Counted from the first letter of the stretch, positions 45,035-57,540 are shown. The stretch: DNA of 64,000 nt from Melastoma dodecandrum (GCA_029817715.1 JARUPY010000607.1:5394001-5458000); one strand, 5' to 3'. A program made the numbers and translations. Notes: generated by a model from the sequence alone, not told the origin.

Positions 45035-46452
45035 GTCAGATCGGACAATACATTACAGACTACCCCCCCCACACACAATCAACTGACTCTACATCAGTCT
45101 TCTGCCCCATTTTTAATAAATATAAATGTCTTATTTGACTTCCCCCCAACTCTCATCTAAATTATTAAAAAAATAACCCATTAAAAAAATAATATTTGAG
45201 TAGCATAAAAATGAAGCCGAAAGATCGATTAAATTGTTAATATTATATCCACGTAATAATAAATTTTTTATCAACCCCCCAAGAAAACAGCGCAGTACTT
45301 TTGAGATGCGATGTTTTTTCTCGAATGAAGAAGCATTGAAAGAAGGGGTGGCTAATTTCTTCCATTACAATCAACTTAATTTTTAATATTAATTATATTT
45401 AAAAATTAGATATATGTAAAAAAATTAACACACAGGAAATCTCTGTACCCTTATTACAATCCCATACATTTTTTTTTTCTAGGTTAAGCGTGAGTATTCA
45501 ATCATCGATCATCTGTCTCGTGTGTATTCACGTGTGTTTTTAAGTTGGACCAAATGTAATAATAGCATATAATCGAGAAATGGAATACGGTTGTTACGAA
45601 ATAATGATAGTTGGCGTGAAAGATTAAAATATGAGGAGAAATTTTAAAACCCTCGCCGGTAATTTAACGTTTGAAAAGCGAGGTAGATTTTTTTAAGAAA
45701 ATCGGTTCGAATTTTACTTAAAAGACTGGATAACTCGATTTTTTATTTTCTCCGAAAGACCTGAATTCAATTTTTGGACACCGAATCCTTTAGAAATTGA
45801 ACAATATTGAAAACAACGATTTTTTTTTTTCAACGCCGAAACTTTTTTAAGAATCGAACCAGATCGAATTCGGGCGGCTCATCGAAAGCGAAACAGAGTC
45901 GAATATGCAGGGGGTGTGGTAATTAGTTTCCACCAAATTATTTAAAATGAAATTCACCGCCACTTACAAATAATATATGTACAGAAATACCCCTGTCAGA
46001 CTATCCTCAGTCCCCACTGCTCTGCAGAAACATGCATATCCTCGTCACTCCAATTAAATAAATTTACGAGAGAATTAATTAAAAGTCTTATTTTCGTATT
46101 TACCCATAAACACAATATCCAATTATCTTTTTGTTGTTATTATTTATTAAGGTTTCAATTTAAAAAGAAAATGCAGTGTCAGATAAATTCAAAATGCATT
46201 AATTATGGCAAAAAGAAAAAAAAAGAAAGAAAAGAAAACTGCTTCATTCATAGCAAGCTTTAGGGAGGGAAGCCTACCCTTTTCCCTAGCTAATTCCGGC
46301 AGTGGTGGTTTGTAACCCCAATCCTCACCCTCCTCCCTCTCTGTTTTTTCCTGCTTCTACTCCATGGAACAACTCCTCTCCTTTGTTTGGTTCAATGTGG
46401 TAAGGAAAAGCGGTTGCTGACTATTGTTTGAGGACGAAAAGGGGTTGGTCCA
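45035..46452. other. AT-rich spacer and G gamma gene upstream region
   Basis: No gene recognised. 46300-46452 is a CT-rich stretch consistent with the leader of the G gamma gene. Confidence 0.5.
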
Positions 46453-47761
46453 ATGGATGCCGGCATTGGCGGGGTGGTCAGATCGGGCTCAGGGGCCGTG
46501 TCTTCGTTGCCACCTCCGTGCCCGAGGTCACCACCGGAGTACCCCGACTTGTATGGCAAGAGGAGGGAGTCAGCTCACGTACAGATGCTCGAGAGGGAGA
46601 TTGGTTTCCTCGAGGTTAGGCCGAATTCTACCTGTTCCGAAGGTTTGCGTTGTGAGTCTGGGTGGTGTTTCCAGTTGATAAGACTGGATTGAGTGTGGGT
46701 TCTTTTTTTTTTTCGGTATCAGGAGGAATTGAAGTCGGTACAAGGGCTTGAACCCGCTTCTAGATGTTGCAAAGAGTATGACCTCCTCCTCAAATTTCTG
46801 GTGGCTTGTTATTCGTCTTTGATGTCTGCTGAAAATTTTCGCTCTCCGGTTGCTGTGATTTCGGCAGGGTGGTCGATTTTTCGCTCGGGAATTCCGACCC
46901 CTTGATACCGACGTGAGTCCGAGTCATTTCCGACTTCATCTAACTTGTTTTGTACACATCAATGGACTGTCGATCGGGGATTAATTATACCGGTAACAGG
47001 TACCGGAAGCAACGAAGGTTTTGTGGCGGCTTTTGGAAGTGGCTCTGGTATGTTTCCCCGTGCCCCTTTTCTTTCCCAATCTGGTATGTTCCCTCAGTGC
47101 TGTGTTTCTTTCCCGGTGAGACAGGATCCTCGTTTTCTGTTCAATCTCAACATTGCAATTTAGTTTCGACTTGTCCTCGTGTTTCGAATTTCCATGGTCT
47201 TGCGCCTATTCGATATCCCAAAAGAATGACGCATGCCGATTCCTGTTTAGGAGTGGAATATCGTGGCTAAATTTCTCCTGGGTATGCTGCTGCTGCTATG
47301 CGTTCTGCCCCCCAGATCTCAACCTACCTTGCCACTGCACCTGCGAATCCTGCATCCAGTGCCCAAACTGTTCATTCCCAAACTGCCCAAACTGCTCATT
47401 CCCCAAATGTCCTCACTCCTCGTGCTGCCGCCTCAGCCTCCGCCTCCGCCTCCGCCTTCCAAAGTGGAGCAGACCCAGTTGCTGTTGTCGCTGCAGCAGC
47501 TGCAGCTGCTGTTGGGTTCCCCAGATTCCTCACACCTGCTGCAGGTGCTGCCCTTGGAATCACTGTTCCTGCGGCAACTGCCGGTGGAACTGTAGCTGCG
47601 GCCATTGCTGCCGTATCAGGCGTTGCTGCCTTGCTTGGCCAAAATGCTCCTGCGATTGTAGATGTACTAAATGTTGGTGTCTGGAGTTGCCGCAGAATCC
47701 TTGTTCGTGTTTCAGCTGTGGAGGCTTATGCTGTATTAATCCTTGTTACTATTGTTATTAA
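46453..47761 (+). CDS. Type C heterotrimeric G-protein gamma subunit (AGG3/GS3/DEP1-like), 5 exons
   Basis: Partner of the G beta subunit at the plasma membrane; this class controls organ and seed size. Exons 46453-46614, 46723-46775, 46868-46912, 47000-47047 and 47251-47761 join to 273 codons (272 aa) in phase, all GT-AG. The G gamma-like coiled coil lies at about residues 34-73 (YGKRRESAHVQMLEREIGFL, EELKSVQGLEPASRCCKE), followed by the conserved NSDPLIPT and RFCGGFWKWL. The last exon encodes a tail with a hydrophobic WLNFSW start and then very many cysteines from residue 115 (CCCCYAFC, CPNCSFPNCPNC, CGGLCCINPC). This tail defines plant type C G gammas and replaces the usual C-terminal prenylation motif. 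In one other frame the last exon is also open and alanine-rich; the family match decides the frame. Confidence 0.9.
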
Positions 47762-48213
47762 GTTTGATGTCAATCTCGACAACGGTAACAGTAAAAAAAC
47801 GTAAGAACTGGATCAACTTCCTCGTCTGAACCTCTCGATCGAAAATTTTGATCCTGCCCAGTTTGTTATGTCAGGTCTCATCGATCCCAGGTCGGGCCTA
47901 CCGTACAGGGTCATAGGGCAACAAGGTCCTTTCACCAAACCGGGGAAACAATTCCGGCACTGACCAGAGCTAACTTTCCAATTGCGTCTCTGGAAATGAC
48001 CTCTTGGCCGGGCTAAGCGCAGTGGAGTCTTCTCAGTCCATCTTGTTGTCGTGTTGTTCGCGCATAGTGCAGTCTGTACTCGCTCCTCTGCTCGTTGTTC
48101 TGTTATAGGAGAAAAACGAAGGAGCATTTAGTTCCCGGTTATGTCTAAGCATGAACTTAAATGAGTAGTATTTTAAGTTTGATATTAATAATAATGTGGG
48201 AAAGGAACTATGA
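47762..48213. other. G gamma 3' UTR and spacer
   Basis: Non-coding; the first part is presumably the 3' UTR. No other feature seen. Confidence 0.5.
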
Positions 48214-48345
48214 AGTCGCTTTGGCCCTGTGGTTAAGGCGTGTGGCTGTCTCCCGCTTCTCTTTGTCGGAAATCTTCCGCGCTACGAGTAACTTGTGCTC
48301 GGAAGGTTTTTTGTATGTGGTCGCCGTTTGAATAAAAAAAAAAGA
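48214..48345 (+). mobile_element. SINE-like, tRNA-derived unit
   Basis: Starts with TTTGGCCCTGTGGTTAAGGC, which resembles a pol III A-box of a tRNA-Leu-like head (TGGTTAAGGCG), and ends in an A-rich tail (AAAAAAAAAAGAAGAAG). Length about 130 bp. A clear B-box and target duplication were not found, so this is tentative; it does not fold as a normal tRNA gene. Confidence 0.45.
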
Positions 48346-48934
48346 AGAAGACAGAAAACGAAATTCTATGTAGTAATACTTGTAGATACTATTAACGATG
48401 CCTTCAAGAATACAAGATCGCAAGAAAGCTAGAACGTTAGGAGAAGAAAGCTCAAGATAAAGTATTGCATTTTTTTCTGTATTGATGTGTGTAGATCTAA
48501 GTAAAAAACCCTATTTATACTATGCAGCCCTACGTGAATACGAAAACGAAATATATGTACAATATTTAGTAGTCATGTTGCCAGTCTTTGTGAAATATCC
48601 CCTTTCCAACCCGGTACTCTTGACAATTATTTCCTTTCATGTCTCAAGATCGTCCAAATCTTCCCATTACAGTTACTGTTCGACCAAATCGCCCACTAGC
48701 CTTCGCTGTAGAGTTTCCTCGTTCGCCTAGCTGACTGTCGCTTCATCATCTTGCGTCGCCTGGAAACCGCTATCGCTCGATAGTCGTTTCGCCAGCTAGC
48801 CTTCGTCTGGCGTGTTTCCATGGCTACCTCACTAAGAGGCCTTGTATGCTTCGGGCCCGTATGTTGGACCATTGATCCACGGATGACGCCGAGATCTTTG
48901 GCCCATAATTTTCATTGCTAAACACTCGGTCCCC
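48346..48934. other. Spacer, possible LTR remnant (minus strand)
   Basis: A TATAAATAGGG box on the minus strand at about 48508-48520 is preceded and followed by LTR-like sequence. No gene recognised. Confidence 0.35.
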
Positions 48935-49590
48935 TTCCCGTGATGGCGACCATGATCCAGATGATCTCGTCGATGATTATATCAATAATCATTGTCTTTG
49001 TTGTGATGATTTGTTTTCCCCTTGGTCTTGCTTTTCTTCCCTTTATGGTTGAGGTCCTTAGTCGAAGAGACTGTATACACGAAGTAGGCGACTGGGCTGT
49101 CATGAAAGTCTGGTAGTAGTTCTAGGACCTCGACAACGTTGTACATCATGGGCCTCTGCTTAGGTAGGAAGCTAAGGCACTGGTATGCTAGTGTCGCCGC
49201 CTCTGTGCACTGGCCTCGAAATTTGACCCTCTAGCCAATTTTCGTGGATCGTTCAGCATTGGCTTCGCCTACTCTATTAGATTCTATTCCAGGCTCGGCC
49301 GGCTCTTGTCCATGAATTTCCTCCCTGTTAGTAGCTCAAGCAGCACCACCCCAAAACTGTTCAAGTTGCTCCTTGTGGTAAGGTGACCTAAACATAAATA
49401 ATCAACTCTCACTCATTAGGGCAATCTCGAACAAGGTCACATTTTGGAACCGGATTTAGATTCTCAAATTACCTATCATGAGGTACTCGGGATCAGTGAA
49501 GCCCTGCGTTCCTATCACTTGGGTCTAGACATGTGTGTCATTGCTCTTTGGAACATCCTTCGCTAACTCGAAATCTGACAGATTGGCTAT
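48935..49590 (-). pseudogene. Receptor-like cytoplasmic kinase (RLCK VII, RIPK-like) pseudogene
   Basis: Two kinase exon pieces with an intron between them. 49590-49471 encodes NLSDFELAKDVPKSNDTHV, a stop, then TQVIGTQGFTDPEYLM (activation segment). About 49400-48935 encodes [32 protein letters not shown], a stop, NLIE, a stop, AKPMLNDP and a degenerate AALAYQCLS-like region (LAYQCLSFLPKQRPMMYNVV). The DFG motif is changed to DFE. At least three nonsense codons disable it. The retained intron points to a DNA-level duplication rather than a processed copy. Confidence 0.8.
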
Positions 49591-51494
49591 ACAATTGTGG
49601 GATCATGCAGGTGTACTAAGACATGGTGAATTAGAGTTCGACACTTTTTCAATCCTTTTCCGAAGTAAGCGGAAATATACTATGTCTCCATAACAACATA
49701 TTGCTCATATTGTGAGATCCACTCACAGTAGGTTTCACTTATGATTTTGATCGAGTAAATGTTCTTACCGATGTATAGGCGATTGTACTGGACACAATAG
49801 TTTTATAGTAGTTCAGCTCTCGACTTATGTCTACTTTTCACCAACGAGGTGATTCTATTATGTAATATATTAGGTGCAAAATACCCTTGCACTAGGCTAA
49901 TGTGTCTCTCACGAAGACCCTAAACCCAGAGCCGCTCCAACGACAAACTACAGCCACGCCCGCTCCCGTTATCACCCAAAATCCCCATCTTCTTCGGTTA
50001 TGCCTGGATCTACCACACCTACGACTATAATGCCTTACTACCCATATTTTCAGCCAAACCTAGTTGGTTCATCAAGCATTTCATCTCCTTACAACCCTGT
50101 CATTCCCGGATACGCTATCTCCGCATGTTCAATCGAAGAAGAATCATCAATCGACATGCACACCAATTGATTTTATCCTGCAGATAGAACATCTTCAAAC
50201 AAATTTACAAGAAACGATGCAAATCACCAAGGAGCCCAAAACATCTCAAACAAAATCAATTAAAGAAGAGAAAATGGGGCACTTTCCGACAAATCATCAA
50301 AAATCAGTGCAAAGGCCAATGTCTTCAAAAACAAAGCGCAAAATAAAGTTAAAAGAGCAAAGTAAAGCATCAGGACCTACATTAAACAAAATAGGAGATC
50401 CTCTGGCAATGATCAGCTCCTCACTCGATGGATGTCCTCTTGTTTTCAGCAAATGGATGCTCGCACTCAGTAGTTGATAGCTTGAAGGATTTTCCTACAA
50501 CAAGTTGTCGCTTTAGCATAAGGCTTTCTATCAAAGCACAATGACAACGTCACAATAACAATATAATATAGATAATACAAGAAAATCATTCCTAATGGCA
50601 ATGGAATGTATTCTAAAAGACCCGCCCAATTTTGGATCACAACTGAGGCTTATGCTCGATATCAATAGAAGATTTCCACATAACACTTATGTCTTCTTAC
50701 TATAAGCTTGTCTATAAATATAATAGAGACAACCACGAACAATCACTTAGAACAGAAAGAAAAAGAAAAAAGAAAGAGATGGTTGGTTCCTCACACAACA
50801 AAACCCGATTTTTCACACAGCAAAGCCGGGGTATTCATCCTACACACATTTCGAACATGCGCGGTTACCACAACCGTGACTCACTATACTATACACCTAG
50901 TGTCTAAGGTAGAATTTTCACGCAACCTACTCTACTATTCCTCTAGGAGGTCGAGACTTATGCGTAGCACCCCTATGCTCAAGAGAAACTTTTCACTGTG
51001 GCTGCGTTTCCAACTCTTGCTCTAACCCTACAGGCACGAGACTTGTGGTGCACACCCGTAAGTGTGTGTCTAACTGCACAAACTCCATCAGTTTGTGGCT
51101 TCCTGCGAAAGATACAATAAGAATGGCTTCCTACTGATGGGTTAATAACTGGTTACTACAATACGTACCGTATTCACTTAGATTCCCGAAGTTAATTCGC
51201 CAGTCGCTTGTTGAATGCAACGGGGACACACAGTTCCTCTCAGGACGGCCAACGTAGCACACATCTCTTGACACTCTCACATGCAGTTGTAAGAAATAAG
51301 AACCAAGCGATCACTTAGCACTTTTCGTTCCTCACCCAACCAACTCGACTAGATCTTGCTTTACCTGTCAGTGTCCTTAGTCGATATTTATCGAATCCAA
51401 GAAGAGAACATTGTGTCGCTGTTAAGAAAGTGGTGAGATATTTATAGCGAACGAAGGGACATATGTTAATCTTTAGAAAGTTGATATTCTTTAG
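49591..51494. other. Unassigned spacer with an LTR-like promoter
   Basis: No recognisable gene. A TATAAATA box (50713-50720), followed about 30 bp on by an A/G-rich segment, resembles a copia-type LTR promoter. It precedes a copia RNase H fragment in the same orientation, but the LTR borders could not be set. The open frame at 50064-50477 has no recognisable domain. Confidence 0.35.
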
Positions 51495-52000
51495 GTTGTT
51501 GGCTATATCGACTCTGGTTTTGCTAGTTGTTCTGATGATATGAAATCAACTTTAGGATATATTGTTTCATTGGCTGGAGGGGCTATTTCGTAGAAGAGTG
51601 TTAAACAAACTCTTATAGCTTCCTCGACTATGTAGGCTTAATTTATCGCTTGTTATGGAACAGTTTCACATGCTGTTTGGTTGAGAAACTTCATCTCAAG
51701 GCTCAGAATTGCGGATACGATTGATAGACCACTTTTGATCTATTGTGATAATAATGTTGCGGTATTCTTTTCTAAGAACTACCAAACCATTGGTGGTTAT
51801 AAGCACATAGAGATTAAATATCTGAAAATTTGCAAGCTAATGAAATAAGGAGATGCGATTGAATACATCAATATTGATTCGACAATAGCCGATCCACTAA
51901 CTAAGGGACTTCGACCTACACCTTTTAAGAAACTTGTTAAGAAAATGGATCTCTTAGAGTCTTTTGACGTCCTTGGTTAGTGGGAGCGCGTGGTTGGGGG
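51495..52000 (+). pseudogene. Copia RNase H fragment, with stops
   Basis: End of a Ty1/copia polyprotein: VGYIDSGFASCSDDMKSTLG, YIVSLAGGAIS, a stop in place of Trp, KSVKQTLIASST, VWLRNFISRL, LLIYCDNNVAVFFSKN, YKHIEIKY and ADPLTKGL near the C-terminus. It ends naturally at DVLG-stop near 51978. Nonsense codons lie at about 51586, 51635 and 51847. The upstream RT and integrase are absent. This is a different lineage from the minus-strand copia element at 15.6-18.4 kb. Confidence 0.85.
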
Positions 52001-52461
52001 CTCTCTAGTGAAGCTATTCTATCGTTGGGTCCCCGCGTGCCGTCTAGTCTTGAGCACCATCTTTAGAGACTCCTTTTCGAGTGTGCTAAGGCTAATGTCA
52101 AAGTCTTTTGTTGAGAAGTTGCTTTAGAGCTTGGTGTCGGAGTAGGGGGTGAAAGGGCCCTCCTTTTTTTGCTTACGCGGGGAGGGGGGGTTAAGGGGCG
52201 GTCCCCTTGTTGGGATCATGTCTGGAAAAAGGAACGAGGGGGTTCTATAATGACACGACTTTTTAACAATAATGAAGGGTACAATTCGTTTGATAAGGAT
52301 ATTGCATATTATTCTGACGCGCTACGCGAATGTGTTGATTATGGTGTTTGAAGTAACTTCAAAATGATGCATCGTTGTGAATATAACCCCTAAGCGTTGG
52401 GGAGTAAGAGTGATTGAGTGCTTTAAGTGTATGTGAAAATGAACATTTAGGAGGGGAGATT
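52001..52461. other. Downstream sequence of the copia fragment
   Basis: No gene recognised. It contains G-rich runs (52180-52200) and may include remains of the copia polypurine tract and 3' LTR, without clear borders. Confidence 0.35.
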
Positions 52462-52587
52462 GATAGCTATGATATCATGGCTGACATATACAATATCGAG
52501 ATTGACATATACGATATCAGGGTTAACATGCATGATGTCAAGTTAGACACGTGCGGCATCCAGAGTGACATGTGCGAGTTGACTGAA
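52462..52587 (+). repeat. 21 bp tandem repeat, six units, in an open frame
   Basis: Units such as ATATACAATATCGAGATTGAC and ATATACGATATCAGGGTTAAC repeat with 21 bp period, giving a seven-residue pattern (DIYNIEI, DIYDIRV, NMHDVKL, DTCGIQS). They sit in a 63-codon open frame (52414-52605). Units diverge downstream. No protein family is recognised, and expression is unproven. Confidence 0.7.
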
Positions 52588-52639
52588 AATGAAGGGAAGA
52601 GTTGACTAAGAAAGAAGGGAAGTTGTGTTGACTAAGTGA

Positions 52640-53160
52640 GTGTAAATAAGGGAACTGGTTGATGAGATTCCCACCCTCGAGTAGTGTAATCGGCGGGATC
52701 GGTTGATGAGATTTCTGCCCTCGAGTTCATGTAAACGGGACCGGTTGATGAGATTCCCGTCCTCGAGTGCATGTAAAAGGGGGGACCCGTTGATGAGATT
52801 TCCGTCCTCGAGTACATGTAAAGGGGGGACCGGTTGCCCTCGAGTGAGTGTAAACGAGGGGACCGATTGATGAGATTCCCGCCCTCGAGTGCGTGTAAAC
52901 GAGGGGACCTGTAGATGAGATTCTCGTCCTCGTGTTCATGTAAACGGGGAGACCAGTTGATAAGATTATCGTCCTCAAGTGAGGGGATCGGTTGATGAGA
53001 TTCCCATGAGGGAACTGGTTGATGATATTCCTGTCCTCGAGTGCGTGTAAATGAGGGGACCAGTGGATGAGATTCTCTCCCTCGAGTGCGTGTAAATGAG
53101 AGGACCGATTGATGAGATTTCCGTTCCCGAATGCGTGTAAAGAAGGGGATCAGATGAGTC
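52640..53160. repeat. Minisatellite, about 50-65 bp units
   Basis: About ten units built on GGACCGGTTGATGAGATTCC, CCTCGAGTGCGTGTAAA and a G-rich spacer. Unit lengths vary, some units are shortened and two are fused by a deletion near 52975. The repeating open frames on the minus strand are a consequence of the repeat. Confidence 0.88.
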
Positions 53161-53699
53161 ATTCACATCCTTGGTGAATAAGGGGATGAAACGATCGATC
53201 GAGTTACTTAATGCAAGAATGGGTCACGATACCAGTTACGTACTAATGTCATTGCGTGTATACTTGTTGACAGGTTTTGTAGGGAACAAGTAAGCCTTGT
53301 ATTCGTGGGTTTTATTTTATTTCATTTTTTAGGTTGTAAGTACTTATACATTGTAAATGAAATTGTAAATGTACTCCTACACACACATATATAAATTGAC
53401 ATTTTCCCTAATGTGACCCAAGTTACAAATTGGGTATAAAGTTAAGTGATAAAGACATTGATTTTCATAATTTAATAAAAGTGATATCGTTGCAGGCACC
53501 CTTAGTCACGTCTGAGGAGGGGTGAGAGAGTGGTTGTAATGACCTAGGATTTTCTAAATTAGGATTTCATAGATACAGTTGGGAATGAGGTCGGACAAAG
53601 GACGAAACACATGGAAAACAAAAATCAACCGTGACAGAAGGATAAAATAAGTCCAAATGAAATGAGGGTACTATTAGGGACGACTCGGGAGAAAATGCT
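53161..53699. other. Spacer
   Basis: No gene recognised. A GAGGAGGGGTGAGAGAG purine tract at about 53514-53530, followed by TGTAATGACC (53536), resembles a polypurine tract and LTR start, but no partner was found. Confidence 0.4.
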
Positions 53700-56600
53700 T
53701 GTTAGGAGTACTTATTAGATTGAGATAAGATGAAGATCGAGCCAACAAAGTAAAGTGTGAATAAAGTTCTACGCGCGCCCTCCGGCCTAGCACGCGCGTG
53801 GCGGTTCGGGCGACCCGAGGATCCGGATCCGCTCCCCCGAGGCCCAATCCGGTCGGCGTCATGACTAGTGTCGGACGCTGCGGATGGGAATCGGGTTGGG
53901 CCTTCCCTTAATTCCCAAACGGGTCTGCGGGACATTTCCCCAACCGTCACCAGTTCCCTTAAGGCGATGGGCGAAAGGCTGCGTAAGGCCTCACTCGTGA
54001 ATTTTGAGGAAGACTCGGGGAGCGGCTCGTGTCGCCGTTGCCCATCCAAAATGACTCCGAAAAAAGGTGTAGTTTAACATACGTAAACTATTCGACGTTG
54101 CCACCGACTTAATTAATTTTTATATAATCTGATTTAAGTCGGAAAAATCAGAGTGAGTTCGGGGATCCCTAGTTACTAACTCTTACATTCTAAGTATGCG
54201 AAAAAGGTGGCGATTGTCCAAAAAGAATTTTGATTAACGGGTGTTGGACTCGATCTGGGAATCAGGCCAGACTCATATCGACGTTTTACCGGTGTTGGAC
54301 CCGAATTTATGTTTGTTTCATTTAAGGATTAACACACGCATAAATCCTAAGAGATAAGTCATGCGTGCAATAACAAGCAATTATCGCGATAAAATAGGAC
54401 GGAGAAGGGCGATAACTGCGGGCCTATGCACTTGGGCCCGCAGTCCGTTACAGGTGGGCTTTAAAAAAAATGATTCGGGGAGGCCCGCACCTCTCCTTTG
54501 TACCTTTAGTGACGGTTGGAGCCGGTTTTTTAGGCCGCGGTAGATCCACGCGGTTTGATACACGCGCCTTCGAGGAATCTTCGTCTTCGAGATTGTTGAA
54601 ACCTCGAGAGAATCCTCGTCATCACATGTGTAATGTACATGCAAAAAAAATGTAAACATGGTTAGTTAACTTTCATTTCCAAAATCAAAGCAATGATTTG
54701 GAATCGGAGAAATGAATATAAGTCCCTATGAAATCAAAATAATATAGATCCAACCGCACATTGAGTAAACAGGTCGATGGTGAGCATGTCTATAAAAAAA
54801 CAGCCAAATCCAACGGTGGAATTATGAATTATGCACACGCAAAGTCGGATATAGCCTACAGATGAGAATGCAGCATACAGAGGCTTGGAAATGAGAGCAT
54901 AACATCACTCAGGATCGTCCGATCTAAGTGAAATAAAAAATCTATAGATCGATATCTTGACGAGGAATCAGTATATAAAATTTCAAATGAATCCAACGGT
55001 GGGATCTCATTCCACAAGGCAAAGAAAGTGATTCGGCCTCTTGCATAAGCAATCCTTGGCCAGCAGACTGATAGGAAAAATAAAATTTCATAACTCTTCA
55101 CTCATTCGTTGAAAAATTATGAAATTTTGTCACATGCTAAATAACTCAATTATGTTTTAGCATGCTAAATTTTAGGAAAAATGGATGTGTAATCCGTTGC
55201 CAGCATAACGAAGAATCTAGACCTCCGAACAGGACATGTTTCAGCTAAACTGTATGACAGACCAAGTTTGACCGCTGTTGATCATGAATTAAAATTTCTC
55301 AAATTAACAAATGTATAACATAAAAATTGGAGCAGGTTAAGAAATCTAACTTAGGGTTTAAATTTCAGTCCATTCGGAACTCAAGTGAGTAAATTGTATA
55401 TAGGACACTTAGACCGCAGCGAGAGAACAGAAGACAATAGAGGCCTTTGTTTTTCTTGAATTTTTGGATAGACCAGATAAACCCGAAAGCCAAATCTTAA
55501 AGAAGAGAATTTTTAAAATACTCAAATTTAGTCTTAAAAACACTAATTTCGTAAAATTCAGATGTAGTATGAAAGAAATATGAACTTTTTCGTGAAGCAG
55601 TATAGGCCTGCTGCGAAATGCAACAATGCCCGTGTCCTGTCTGCACTCCTCTGGAAATTTGACCAGGATATATGGCTTTGATGGAAAGGTGTATAACACA
55701 AAAGATTTAGAGAACTTAAAGTCGAATCCGTTTCAATCAATTTCAGGTCGAACGGAGTTTTAATGCCCGAGTTGTGTCAGAAAAACCGAAACAGCTATCC
55801 CACTCATGCACAGAATCAAGCTGTTTTTTCCGAACAGATAAAACTCGACCAAGAAGGTATTAAATGAGGAAGCTTAAAACACAAAATTTATAACAGGATC
55901 AAAAAGAGAACGACTCCGAGTGGTTTCAAACGACCAAGTTATTGTCTTATGGAATGCAACTGCGCGTTCCGCGGACGCACAGAACAGGGCAGCTGCATTC
56001 TCTGGCGTTACGAAAAGGAAAAAAACTAGCAAAATGCATTTGTTTGGAAAACATTTCAACAGAGAAGTTGTTGTGTATCAAGAAGGGAAGCTAAAGAGTT
56101 ATAAAACAGCCTATTCCTTGAATTGGGCAAAGAATTATGACCAAACATCTCAAGTATACGCAGCAGCAGCGATATTCTCATTTTAGCATGCGTGTATCCC
56201 AATAATCGAAGGTAAATCGAGCAGTACATTGCACAATACAATCCCAGAAGCTATTGACACAAACCCAAAAGAGATAAGAAGAGGATGGACCTGATTTCGT
56301 GTGGTTTCAAGCTCGCTAGCTCCGGTTGTGACGTCGAGAATGGAATTCGATTGGCGTGAATTCCTGAGGTGTTCGTGGGGGAAGAGGCGCTCGCGATGGA
56401 AAACAGCCCACCCCACAACTCTCGAGCACGCACACTCGCGATGGGAGACTCGTGTCCACGTCGGGAGAGAGTTCTCTGCCGGATGTTCGCGATGGGAGCT
56501 TATTTGACGTCTCATGGAGCGATATGTGAAGTCAGGGCTGACCAATCCAGGAAGATACAGGCTTCGAGCTCCTCCACTACTTTGCCTCATTAATATCATT

Positions 56601-57540
56601 TTCTCGCAGAATATACAAAGAAGACAAAGCAAGCAGAAAAGAAAGGTTAAATGCCGTTGTATGGGAGGGCAAACATACAAGAGAATAAGTGAGGTTGCTC
56701 ACGTTTCTGGGCGGGATTGCCGCATCCGCTTGTTGGTGCCGGTTCCGTTGTGCCGTCGTTGGGAGGACGGTTGGTTGCCGGTTCGTTGTGGTTGAATCCG
56801 AAGAAGACGCCGCTGCTGGAGGAGACGTCTGAGAGAACTTTGGCCACCGTCGATTAAGCTGGAGCCATCGTCAAAGAACAATGCCGCCGCCGCTGTGTCT
56901 AGGGAAGCTGAAGCCTGCTGCAACCAGAGGTACGATGCTCTCCTTGTTGCTGTCATTGACCTCTTCGTTTTGGTTTTGAGGGGGTTTCCATGGCATTAGC
57001 TTCTTTCTTACCTTGGTCAGGAGTGGCTGAAGAATGGAAACGGTGGTGGAGCCCCTTTTCGGAGATCGAAGAAAAATGGAGGAGAGAATGGACAACCAGC
57101 CTCCAAAATTTAATAGCGAGAAAACCCCTTTTTTTGATGGTGCTGGCCGATTGATCTTTTCTGTCCTCCTTTCCCCTCCTCTCTTTTTTTTATTATTCTT
57201 TTTGTTTGTTAACCCCCTTCCCCGAAGGACTATCATGGGGGTAGGGAAATCATTTCCTCTCCATGCTAGTATAGGAAGCGAATGGGAGGCTGCCAAGTGG
57301 CTTTCTTGGGAGGTATCGTACACTACCTCCGAGTTGCCTTTTGTACGGGGGAGGGAAAACCGTTAGGAGGATAAAATCAGAACAAATAAAATGATATAAT
57401 GAAAATAGGGACTTTGGCCTTTCAAAATGAATATTGGGCTTGCGATGGGCTTAAACTCTTTAGCTTTAAGTGCCTTGTTGGATTGGTCCGTTAAAAATTT
57501 TTGTAATGATTTTAGCCCAATAATAATTTGGGGTATTACA
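53700..57540 (-). mobile_element. Large LTR, family R1 copy B
   Basis: The LTR start is at the right (TGTAATACCCCAAATTATT on the minus strand from 57540). The block at 53770-54500 matches 39515-40230 of copy A (CTAGCACGCGCGTGG, GGACATTTCCCCAACCGTC, CCTATGCACTTGGGCCCGC). The left border is not sharp. It has several short open frames but no recognisable protein. Confidence 0.6.

Noticed and set aside
47396..47605. Ala-rich minus-strand open frame over the last G gamma exon
   Set aside because: Composition artefact of the Cys-rich exon on the other strand.
48214..48345. A true tRNA-Leu gene
   Set aside because: Only the A-box-like head matches; no anticodon arm, no proper B-box and an A-rich tail, so a SINE-like origin is more likely.
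52632..53166. Long minus-strand open frames with RTRGRESHQPVP-like repeats
   Set aside because: The repeat comes from the minisatellite; no start context, homology or gene structure.
56871..57323. 150-codon minus-strand open frame
   Set aside because: It lies in LTR copy B, has no recognisable domain and is low-complexity (Lys/Arg-rich).
53536..57540. A 4 kb LTR running from TGTAATGACC to GGGTATTACA on the plus strand
   Set aside because: The R1 blocks fit the minus-strand orientation with the start at 57540; the left end TGTAATGACC may be a separate LTR start.
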